A stretch of 64,000 nucleotides of DNA from RGIG5612 sp017511185 (GTDB lineage: Bacteria; Bacillota; Clostridia; Lachnospirales; Lachnospiraceae). Both the position numbers and the translations under genes were made by a program. The notes under the pieces are model-generated. The model worked only from the letters and a program-made list of their open reading frames with translations, ran no database searches and was not told the DNA's origin. The DNA is taken from assembly GCA_017511185.1 (NCBI GenBank), contig JAFWLF010000104.1, positions 1-64,000 of the forward strand, given 5' to 3'. This document shows, in pieces, positions 42,404-49,708 of the stretch (positions are counted from its first letter, which is position 1; the number at the start of each line of letters is the position of its first letter).

Positions 42404-42464
42404 GGCATTGATTACAAAGTAATGTTGTAATACAATGCCAAATGGAATCGGAGTATTCCGATCG
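42404..42464 (+). other. Two consecutive hairpins after maf
   Basis: Hairpin 1 pairs ggcattg-a-ttacaa with ttgtaa-ta-caatgcc (42404-42439). Hairpin 2 pairs atcgga with tccgat around 42447-42462. Neither has a T-tract. Together with the 15-bp hairpin at 42492 they form a densely structured 120-nt stretch without an ORF; a small RNA or mRNA 3' element is possible. Confidence 0.45.
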
Positions 42465-42491
42465 CATACATATATTATCCTATCCTAAAAA

Positions 42492-42525
42492 AGCAGATAG
42501 CAGGTCTTTGGACCTGCTATTTGCT
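42492..42525. terminator. Strong hairpin between maf and the next gene
   Basis: A 15-bp stem (agcagatagcaggtc/gacctgctatttgct) with TTTG loop. The longer T-tract (T6) lies on the minus strand, and only TTTG follows on the plus strand, so it may stop leftward reading better than rightward. Confidence 0.65.
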
Positions 42526-42559
42526 TTGTCAGAGTTTATTCTATGCGTTATTGTCGAAA

Positions 42560-42570
42560 TATGCTAAAAT
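42560..42570 (+). promoter_or_regulatory. Extended -10 promoter next to the start codon
   Basis: TGCTAAAAT, a TG-extended -10 box whose hexamer (42565-42570) ends 7 nt before the ATG at 42578. No good -35, which extended -10 promoters do not require. Confidence 0.5.
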
Positions 42571-42577
42571 ACCAACC

Positions 42578-43435
42578 ATGAAAGAAAGATTAAACAGAGT
42601 CGTTGACAGGTCAGTTCTGCAGCAGGAAGAGCCGGTATCACCTGCGGAGCCGGAGACCACAAAAGAAGAGCTTTTGCCTAAGAAGCCAGAAAAAAGAGCA
42701 CATGGTAAGCTGATCCTGATCGGCATTGTTGTTGTGCTCCTTCTTCTTTTGTCAGCCTTTAAGATCTATGTAGACAATAATTATAAACCGCTCCATACCA
42801 TGGATGATTATCAGGCGATGACCTCTTATGAGATCGAGGTCAGTGATAATGCACTTGCGGTTCAAAATCCGCAGGCAATCGCAAAAAAGAATGCCATAGG
42901 CTTTATCATATATGGAGATGAGAGGGTGCAAAGGGAATGCTACCTTCCGTTTATGATCGCTTTGGCAGAGCATGGTTACTGTGCTTATCTACCTACTACA
43001 TTTGGCAATCTGCCGATCCTGAACCAGGAAGGAGCTGAATATGTGATCCGGACATATCGCTCTGTTCACACCTGGTATATCATCGCACATGGAAAAGCTT
43101 GTCCGGTTGCAGCAAGATACGCAAAATCTTATGCCTCCAAGATCAATGGACTGATCTATCTGGGAGGTGCTTCCTATCATACAGATCTGTCTGATCTGGA
43201 TCTTCCACTGTTGTCGATCGCGGGGTCCAATGACTCCCTTCTGGATAAAACACGGGCGGAAAAAGCGAAAAAAAATAACCCTGCTGGCAGCGAATATATT
43301 TCTATACCGGACGGTAATCATTCAGGTATTCTGGATACTATTCTCCTGCGCGGCGATACACCGTCATCTCTTTCAAATGAAGAGCAGATCGAGCAGACTG
43401 TTTTGGCCATCTCCACCTTTCTTGATCAGCCGTGA
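42578..43435 (+). CDS. Membrane-anchored alpha/beta-hydrolase-like protein lacking the nucleophile
   Basis: A 285-residue protein. The ATG at 42578 is chosen because an upstream TTG start lies inside the 42492 hairpin. A Lys/Glu/Pro-rich cytoplasmic tail, one membrane helix (about 45-66) and an extracellular alpha/beta-hydrolase domain follow. The order matches hydrolase family 5 (GFIIYGDERVQRECYLPFMIALAEHGY, then GLIYLGGAS, and His in PDGNHSGI). The nucleophile elbow, normally GHSLGG, is AHGKAC, with Gly for Ser. It is probably catalytically dead or uses another residue. No ribosome site is seen, and the mRNA may be leaderless. Confidence 0.75.
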   Translation: MKERLNRVVDRSVLQQEEPVSPAEPETTKEELLPKKPEKRAHGKLILIGIVVVLLLLLSAFKIYVDNNYKPLHTMDDYQAMTSYEIEVSDNALAVQNPQAIAKKNAIGFIIYGDERVQRECYLPFMIALAEHGYCAYLPTTFGNLPILNQEGAEYVIRTYRSVHTWYIIAHGKACPVAARYAKSYASKINGLIYLGGASYHTDLSDLDLPLLSIAGSNDSLLDKTRAEKAKKNNPAGSEYISIPDGNHSGILDTILLRGDTPSSLSNEEQIEQTVLAISTFLDQP

Positions 43436-43453
43436 ACGCGCGAAATAATAGTT

Positions 43454-43471
43454 TTGTTAAGAATTCTACAA
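43454..43471 (+). promoter_or_regulatory. Rex operator 1
   Basis: TTGTTAA-GAAT-TCTACAA, close to the 7-4-7 Rex consensus TTGTTAA-N4-TTAACAA (right half 5 of 7). Confidence 0.7.
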
Positions 43472-43473
43472 TC

Positions 43474-43491
43474 TTGTTAAAAATCCTACAA
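43474..43491 (+). promoter_or_regulatory. Rex operator 2
   Basis: TTGTTAA-AAAT-CCTACAA, 20 bp downstream of operator 1 and ending 5 bp before the -35 box of rex. Confidence 0.7.
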
Positions 43492-43496
43492 TTTCA

Positions 43497-43525
43497 TTGA
43501 CATGCCCGAAAAGGGCTTTTATAAT
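43497..43525 (+). promoter_or_regulatory. Perfect-consensus rex promoter
   Basis: TTGACA (43497-43502), 17-bp spacer, TATAAT (43520-43525): full sigma-A consensus. The spacer holds a palindrome (gccc-gaaaa-gggc type). The -10 ends 9 nt before the ATG. Confidence 0.9.
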
Positions 43526-43534
43526 TTGTTTATT

Positions 43535-44182
43535 ATGAGTCAGTCAAATCAAATTTCAAAAGCAGTTATCTCACGGCTTCCAAGGTATTACCGGTATCTG
43601 CGCGAACTGATCGAAGCAGGTACAGAACGGATATCATCTGAGGAATTAAGCCGTCTAATGAAAGCAACCGCATCACAGATCAGACAGGACCTCAATCACT
43701 TTGGTGGCTTTGGCCAGCAGGGCTATGGTTATAATGTCAAGAGTCTGTATAACGAGATCGGTAAGATCCTTGGGGTGGAAGAAGTTCATGATCTGATCGT
43801 GGTTGGAGCCGGGAACCTGGGCCGGGCCATAGTCCGTTACAAAGGATTCGGCGCGCATGGTTTTCATTTCTGTGCACTCTTTGATATCGATGAGACCCTT
43901 TGCGGCAAAACGATCAATGGCGTCAGAGTTTATCATACAGATGAACTGGAGTCCTTTGTGTTAAACAATAATGTTGATATCGTCGCACTGACGATACCGA
44001 CAGATGGTGCGCTGAAGGTTTCCAAAAAGCTGTATGAACTTGGGATCCGCTATTTCTGGAATTTTGCCCACACCGATCTGGAGCTTCCGGGCGATGCCAT
44101 TGTGAAGAATGTACATCTTTTAGATTCCTTATTGGAGTTATCATTTACGGTCAGCCGTTCAAAAATTAAAGAAGAAGAATAA
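43535..44182 (+). CDS. rex: Redox-sensing transcriptional repressor Rex
   Basis: A 215-residue NADH/NAD sensor that represses fermentation and redox genes when NADH is low. It has the N-terminal winged helix (ISRLPRYYRYLRELIEAG, then KATASQIRQDLNHFGGFGQQG), Rossmann motif IVVGAGNLGRAI and the domain-swap C-terminal helix. The N-terminus aligns with B. subtilis Rex from ATG 43535; the longer ORF start at 43502 lies inside the promoter. Two Rex operators upstream imply autoregulation. Its stop overlaps the alr start (TAATG). No Shine-Dalgarno precedes it, so a leaderless start is likely. Confidence 0.95.
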   Translation: MSQSNQISKAVISRLPRYYRYLRELIEAGTERISSEELSRLMKATASQIRQDLNHFGGFGQQGYGYNVKSLYNEIGKILGVEEVHDLIVVGAGNLGRAIVRYKGFGAHGFHFCALFDIDETLCGKTINGVRVYHTDELESFVLNNNVDIVALTIPTDGALKVSKKLYELGIRYFWNFAHTDLELPGDAIVKNVHLLDSLLELSFTVSRSKIKEEE

Positions 44183-45333
44183 TGGGAAAATACTATCGTA
44201 CATATATGGATATTGACCTCGATGCCATTCGTAGGAATATTCGTAATGCAAAACAGGGAAAAGATAAAAATGAAAAGGTCTGTGCAGTCATAAAGGCAGA
44301 TGGTTACGGACATGGAGCGGTTCAGATCGCCAAAAACATCTCTGACATCGTAGATTTCTTTGCTGTTGCCTGTATTGATGAAGCAATGGAACTTGTTCAG
44401 AATGGGATTAAGCATCCGATCCTGATCCTTGGATATACACATCCGTCTTATTATGAAACTGCAATTAAAAATGATATCCGCATGACGGTTTATGATGAAA
44501 AAGCAGCTGAGAAAATAGCTAAAACAGCCAGAGTTCTTAATAAACCGGCAAAGATCCATATCAAATTAAATACCGGCATGAACCGGATCGGCTTCCGTCC
44601 GACGGATGAGAACCTTAAGGTGATCCAGAAGATCAGCCGGATGAAAGGCGTAGAGATCGAAGGTATTTTTACACATCTGCACAGTGCTGATGAAAACGAT
44701 CTGACTTCCGCTAAAGCTCAGATCGAATCATTCCGTTCTTTCACAGATCAATTAAAGGAAGCAGGTGTAGATATTAAGATCCGTCACTGCGCAAACAGTG
44801 CTGCAGCCATTAAGCTGCCACAGGCGGATTTTGACATGTTCCGTCTTGGAATAGCTATGTATGGTTTATATCCATCCCCGTGTGTGACACAACAGGAATT
44901 ATATCCGGCGATGTCTTTGTACAGCCATGTCACGATGATCAAAACGATCAAAAAAGGCGAAAGTGTCGGATATGGAGCTAAATTTACTGCCGCTAAATCG
45001 ACAAAAGTCGCAACAGTATCGGTTGGTTATGCAGACGGATATCTGCGGAATCTGACTAATAAAGGATATGTCCTTATCCGTGGGAAAAAGGCAAACATTC
45101 TGGGAAGTGTCTGTATGGATCAGATCATGGTGGATGTCACAAAGATTCCGGAAGTAAAAGTAGATGATACCGTCGTTCTGGTCGGGAAAAGCGGCAATCA
45201 GGTCATCACCATGGAAGAGATCGCAGGTCTGGGAGGAACTATCAACTATGAATTTGCCTGCGGGATCACCAGACGTGTTGCGGCTCGTTATTTCCGTAAA
45301 GGAAAGGTTGTTTATATTAAGGAATCTTGCTAG
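44182..45333 (+). CDS. alr: Alanine racemase
   Basis: PLP enzyme making D-alanine for peptidoglycan. The 383-residue protein has PLP Lys38 in CAVIKADGYGHGA, the HIKLNTGMNRIGF strand, the PLP-phosphate region and the second catalytic Tyr in ESVGYGAKFTA, and GSVCMDQIMVDVT. Coupled to rex by TAATG overlap, so redox-linked expression is possible. Confidence 0.96.
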   Translation: MGKYYRTYMDIDLDAIRRNIRNAKQGKDKNEKVCAVIKADGYGHGAVQIAKNISDIVDFFAVACIDEAMELVQNGIKHPILILGYTHPSYYETAIKNDIRMTVYDEKAAEKIAKTARVLNKPAKIHIKLNTGMNRIGFRPTDENLKVIQKISRMKGVEIEGIFTHLHSADENDLTSAKAQIESFRSFTDQLKEAGVDIKIRHCANSAAAIKLPQADFDMFRLGIAMYGLYPSPCVTQQELYPAMSLYSHVTMIKTIKKGESVGYGAKFTAAKSTKVATVSVGYADGYLRNLTNKGYVLIRGKKANILGSVCMDQIMVDVTKIPEVKVDDTVVLVGKSGNQVITMEEIAGLGGTINYEFACGITRRVAARYFRKGKVVYIKESC

Positions 45334-45377
45334 AATAAAGCATAGAAAGGCAGTTACCGCATAGAAAGGAAATAGTA

Positions 45378-46235
45378 ATGGAAGATAACCCTCGAGCGGG
45401 ATTTTTCGGTAAATTATTTAAAAAGAAAGACGAAAACGAATTTGAAAATGAGATCGTTTCCATGCTGAATGAAGGGCAGGAACAGGGAGAGATCCTGGAA
45501 AGCGAAGCGGAAATGATCACCAATATATTTGATCTGGATGAAACTAACAGCTCAGAGATCATGACCCACAGAAAAAACATCCGTGCGATCGATGGAGATG
45601 CGACTCTGGAAGAGGCAATGGAATTCATTCTGGATGAACCTTTCTCCCGTTTCCCTGTATATCAGGACAGCATCGATAATATCATCGGGATCCTTCACAT
45701 TAAGGATGCGATCAAATATTATGTAAAAGAAAATGTCCGGGACAGAGCAGTGAAAGATATTGAAGGATTACTGCAGAAGGCCTATTTTATCCCGGAAACA
45801 AGCAAGATCAACAGTATCTTCAAAAATATGCAGTCACAGAAGACCCATATGGAGATCGTCGTGGATGAATATGGGCAGACCTCCGGAATCATTTGCATGG
45901 AAGATATTCTGGAAGAGATCGTTGGCAATATTTTTGACGAACATGATGAAGTAGAAGTCAATATTACAAAGATATCGGATCAGGTCTATCATGTAAAAGG
46001 CTTGACTCCGTTATCCGAACTGGAAGAAGAACTGGGTATCTCTTTCGAGGATGAAGATTTTGAGACTTTAAACGGATACTTGATCTCCAAAATCGACCGG
46101 ATCCCGGATCAGGATGCAGGAACTATTATTAAAGAAAACGGCGTGACGTATCAGATCCTTGCCGTTGATGATAAAACGATTTCTCTGGTTAAGATCACAA
46201 TGGACAAACCGGAAGAGTCCGTTGCAGAACTATAA
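45378..46235 (+). CDS. CBS-pair/CorC-type protein without membrane domain
   Basis: A 285-residue cytosolic protein. It has two CBS domains (EIMTHRKNIRAIDGDATLEEAMEFI, then FIPETSKINSIFKNMQ with VVDEYGQTSGIICMEDILEEIVG) and the C-terminal CorC_HlyC transporter-associated domain (YLISKIDRIPDQDAGT). Most Firmicute relatives carry an N-terminal DUF21 membrane domain; this one lacks it, like the proteobacterial CorC form. Role in Mg/Co efflux is a family inference. Confidence 0.85.
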   Translation: MEDNPRAGFFGKLFKKKDENEFENEIVSMLNEGQEQGEILESEAEMITNIFDLDETNSSEIMTHRKNIRAIDGDATLEEAMEFILDEPFSRFPVYQDSIDNIIGILHIKDAIKYYVKENVRDRAVKDIEGLLQKAYFIPETSKINSIFKNMQSQKTHMEIVVDEYGQTSGIICMEDILEEIVGNIFDEHDEVEVNITKISDQVYHVKGLTPLSELEEELGISFEDEDFETLNGYLISKIDRIPDQDAGTIIKENGVTYQILAVDDKTISLVKITMDKPEESVAEL

Positions 46236-46256
46236 CAGAGAAGAAAGAGGGAAATT

Positions 46257-46985
46257 ATGTCAGGACATTCTAAATTTGCGAATATCAAGCACAAAAAAGA
46301 AAAAAATGATGCAGCAAAAGGTAAAATGTTTACCATTATCGGAAAGGAAATTGCAATCGCGGTCAAAGAAGGCGGACCAGATCCTTCCAACAACTCTAAA
46401 CTCCGTGATGTGATCGCAAAAGCAAAAGCAAACAACATGCCAAATGATACCATTGAAAGAGGTATTAAAAAGGCCGCTGGTGATGCTAATTCCGTCAATT
46501 ATGAAGTGATGACTTATGAAGGCTATGGTCCTTCCGGAATCGCCATTATCGTAGATACACTGACCGATAATAAAAACCGGACAGCTGCTAACGTAAAACA
46601 TGCCTTCTCCAAAGGAAACGGCAATATTGGCACGCCGGGCTGTGTGTCTTATATGTTTGATAAAAAAGGACAGATCATTATCGACCGGGAAGAAGTCTCC
46701 ATGGATTCAGATGAATTAATGATGACTGCCCTGGATGCCGGAGCTGAAGATTTTGTAGAAGAAGAGGATTCTTACACCATACTGACATCTCCGGATGATT
46801 TCAGCCAGGTCCGTGAAGCTTTAGAAGCTGCCGGGATCCCAATGGTAGAAGCGCAGGTAGAAATGATTCCTCAGACTTATGTAGATCTGACAGATGAAGA
46901 AGACATCAAGAATCTGAACCGTATCCTGGATATGCTGGATGATGATGACGATGTTCAGGAAGTTTACCATAACTGGAATGAATGA
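46257..46985 (+). CDS. YebC/PmpR-family protein (TACO1-like)
   Basis: A 242-residue protein with the invariant N-terminus MSGHSKFANIKHKKEK and DTIERGIKKAAGD, a three-domain fold. Annotated as transcription regulators, YebC proteins also assist translation of difficult stretches such as polyproline. Length and sequence are normal; ribosome site agaggg. Confidence 0.95.
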   Translation: MSGHSKFANIKHKKEKNDAAKGKMFTIIGKEIAIAVKEGGPDPSNNSKLRDVIAKAKANNMPNDTIERGIKKAAGDANSVNYEVMTYEGYGPSGIAIIVDTLTDNKNRTAANVKHAFSKGNGNIGTPGCVSYMFDKKGQIIIDREEVSMDSDELMMTALDAGAEDFVEEEDSYTILTSPDDFSQVREALEAAGIPMVEAQVEMIPQTYVDLTDEEDIKNLNRILDMLDDDDDVQEVYHNWNE

Positions 46986-47003
46986 TCACAGACGCGTTAT
47001 AAG

Positions 47004-48383
47004 ATGAAGAAGCATATCATCGTGGGCGTAGAGCCAGGCTCCATCGCCCACGAATTATCTATAGAACCGGGCGATCATCTCCTGACAGTGAATCAAGAAC
47101 CTGTCAGGGATGTTTTTGATTATCAGTTTTTTGTTACAGAAGAGTATCTGACGCTGGAAATCGAAAAAAAGAACGGGGATATCGAAGAAATCGAAATCGA
47201 AAAGGATCCGGGGGAAGATCTGGGTCTTTTATTTGCTTCTGATCTGATGGATGAGTATCGTTCCTGTGCTAATCGCTGTATTTTCTGCTTCATTGATCAA
47301 ATGCCGCCGGGAATGCGTGAGACACTCTACTTTAAAGATGATGATTCCCGCCTTTCTTTTCTTCAGGGAAACTATGTGACTTTGACGAACATGAAAGAGG
47401 AGGATGTCGAAAGGATCATCCGCTACCGGATGGAGCCGATCAATATTTCCATCCATACAACCAACCCGGATCTGCGCTGCCAGATGCTGCAAAACCGGTT
47501 CGCCGGCAAAGCGCTTTCTTACATTGACCGGTTATATGAAGCCGGCATCACCATGAACGGGCAGATCGTCCTTTGTAAAGGGGTGAATGATGGAGAAGAG
47601 CTGGAAAAAACGCTTTCTGACCTTTCCCGTTATGTTCCCGTTATGGAATCTGTTTCCATTGTTCCGGTTGGTCTGACCAAATACCGTGATAATCTTTTTC
47701 CGTTGGAACCTTTTTCCAAAAAAGATGCGGAAAATGTCATAAAAACGGTAGAAAAATTTCAGAATTCTATATATAATAAATCGTTAACTCATTTCGTTCA
47801 CGCGAGTGATGAGTTTTATCTGCTTGCAGAGGCACCGCTGCCGGAAGAAGAACGCTATGACGGCTATCTTCAACTGGAAAACGGTGTTGGTATGTTACGT
47901 CTGCTGAAAGAGGAGTTCCAGGAGGCATTAAAAGCGGTAAAAACAGATCTTTCTATTGACAGGTCCTTTTCCATCGCAACAGGTGCCCTGGCTTATCCGT
48001 ATGTAAAAGAATTGACGGAACTGGCATGTAAAAAAATGCCAGATAGCAGGATCGATTTTCGTGTGTTTGAGATCAAAAATCACTTTTTCGGGGAATCGAT
48101 CACTGTATCCGGTCTGATCTGCGGACAGGATATCATTGCGCAGTTAAAAGGAAAAGAGTTAGGGAAAGAGCTCCTTCTTCCTGTAAATATGTTCCGCTCC
48201 GGAGAAGAATACTTTCTGGATGATGTGACCAAAGCGGACCTGGAACGGGAGCTGAAAGTAAAAGTGACGATTGTGCCTAGAGACGGCGAAGCACTGCTTC
48301 GTGCGATCATGGGACTGGAGAATACAGATTTTAGGAGACAGATATATGAGCAAGCCGATCGTGGCGATCGTTGGCAGGCCTAA
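47004..48383 (+). CDS. DUF512 protein with PDZ and radical-SAM-like cluster motif
   Basis: A 459-residue protein of unknown function. An N-terminal PDZ-like region (VGVEPGSIAHELSIEPGDHL) leads to a Cys cluster C88-x3-C92-x2-C95 in a radical-SAM-like barrel, then DUF512. The family is nearly always next to der, as here. The coding end overlaps the der start by 38 nt in another frame. It may modify a ribosome or wall component; nothing in the sequence decides this. Confidence 0.85.
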   Translation: MKKHIIVGVEPGSIAHELSIEPGDHLLTVNQEPVRDVFDYQFFVTEEYLTLEIEKKNGDIEEIEIEKDPGEDLGLLFASDLMDEYRSCANRCIFCFIDQMPPGMRETLYFKDDDSRLSFLQGNYVTLTNMKEEDVERIIRYRMEPINISIHTTNPDLRCQMLQNRFAGKALSYIDRLYEAGITMNGQIVLCKGVNDGEELEKTLSDLSRYVPVMESVSIVPVGLTKYRDNLFPLEPFSKKDAENVIKTVEKFQNSIYNKSLTHFVHASDEFYLLAEAPLPEEERYDGYLQLENGVGMLRLLKEEFQEALKAVKTDLSIDRSFSIATGALAYPYVKELTELACKKMPDSRIDFRVFEIKNHFFGESITVSGLICGQDIIAQLKGKELGKELLLPVNMFRSGEEYFLDDVTKADLERELKVKVTIVPRDGEALLRAIMGLENTDFRRQIYEQADRGDRWQA

Positions 48384-49671
48384 TGTAGGAAAATCCACAT
48401 TATTTAATGCTCTGGCCGGCCGGAATATTGCCATCGTTAAAGATACGCCGGGTGTGACCCGAGACCGGATCTATGCCGATGTTTCCTGGCTGGATATGGA
48501 TTTTACACTGATCGACACCGGCGGAATTGAGCCGGACAGCAGTGATGTGATCCTGTCTCAAATGAGAGCACAGGCGCAGATCGCGATCGACACCGCTGAT
48601 GTCATTATCTTTATCACAGATGTCAGACAGGGTCTTGTTGATGCGGATGATAAAGTCGCTGACATGCTCAGACGGTCTCATAAGCCGATCGTTCTGGCAG
48701 TCAATAAAGTAGATAACATGGCAAAGTATCTGCCTGATGTCTATGAGTTTTATAATCTGGGATTAGGTGATCCAATCCCAATCTCAGCAGCAAATAAGCT
48801 GGGGTTCGGAGATATGCTGGATGAAGTGACCCGCCATTTTGACCGGTCTTACCTGGAAGAAGAGGAAGACGAACGTCCGAGAATAGCGATCATCGGCAAA
48901 CCAAACGTCGGGAAATCATCCATGATCAACGCCTTATTAGGCGAAAACAGAGTACTGGTTTCAGATATTCCGGGAACGACACGTGATGCGATCGATACGA
49001 TCATAGAACGTGATGGGAAGGAATATGTGTTTATCGATACAGCCGGACTTAGACGGAAATCTAAGATCAAAGAAGAACTGGAACGTTATTCCATTGTCCG
49101 TGCTGTTGCTGCAGTTGAAAAGGCTGATGTTGTTATTGTTGTGATTTCTGCGGAAGAAGGAATTACCGAACAGGATGCCAAAATTGCAGGAATTGCACAC
49201 GAACGTGGCAAAGGCATCATCATTGCTGTAAACAAATGGGATGCGATTGAAAAAGATGACAAAACCATCTATCGTTTTTCGGATAAGGTGCGTCAGGTGC
49301 TTTCATTTATGCCTTATGCCAGACTTTTGTTTGTATCAGCCAAGACAGGGCAGCGGATGGAAAAACTGTTCGAATTGATCGATGTGGTTGTCGAGAATCA
49401 TTCCCGCAGGATCCAGACAGGCGTTCTGAATGAAATCATCACAGAAGCAACAGCTCTGAACCAGCCGCCTTCTGATAAGGGAAAACGTTTGAAGATTTTC
49501 TATACAACTCAGGTTGCGGTCAAGCCGCCGACATTTGTTGTATTTGTAAACGATAAGGAACTAATGCATTTTTCTTATCTTCGATACCTGGAGAATAAGA
49601 TCCGGGAAGCTTTTGGTTTTGAAGGGACACCTCTTAAGTTCTTTGTACGGGAAAGAAAAGAGAGGGAGTAA
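48346..49671 (+). CDS. der: Ribosome-biogenesis GTPase Der (EngA)
   Basis: Double-GTPase essential for 50S assembly. The start at 48346 follows taggaga; the longer ORF from 48271 lies inside the DUF512 gene. Two G domains are seen: GRPNVGKST with DTGG and NKVD, then GKPNVGKSS with DTAG and NKWD. A C-terminal KH-like domain ends in FVRERKERE. Length 441 is normal. Confidence 0.97.
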   Translation: MSKPIVAIVGRPNVGKSTLFNALAGRNIAIVKDTPGVTRDRIYADVSWLDMDFTLIDTGGIEPDSSDVILSQMRAQAQIAIDTADVIIFITDVRQGLVDADDKVADMLRRSHKPIVLAVNKVDNMAKYLPDVYEFYNLGLGDPIPISAANKLGFGDMLDEVTRHFDRSYLEEEEDERPRIAIIGKPNVGKSSMINALLGENRVLVSDIPGTTRDAIDTIIERDGKEYVFIDTAGLRRKSKIKEELERYSIVRAVAAVEKADVVIVVISAEEGITEQDAKIAGIAHERGKGIIIAVNKWDAIEKDDKTIYRFSDKVRQVLSFMPYARLLFVSAKTGQRMEKLFELIDVVVENHSRRIQTGVLNEIITEATALNQPPSDKGKRLKIFYTTQVAVKPPTFVVFVNDKELMHFSYLRYLENKIREAFGFEGTPLKFFVRERKERE

Positions 49672-49708
49672 ATAGACGAACATATTTTTACTCGGGGGAA
49701 TTTAGAAA

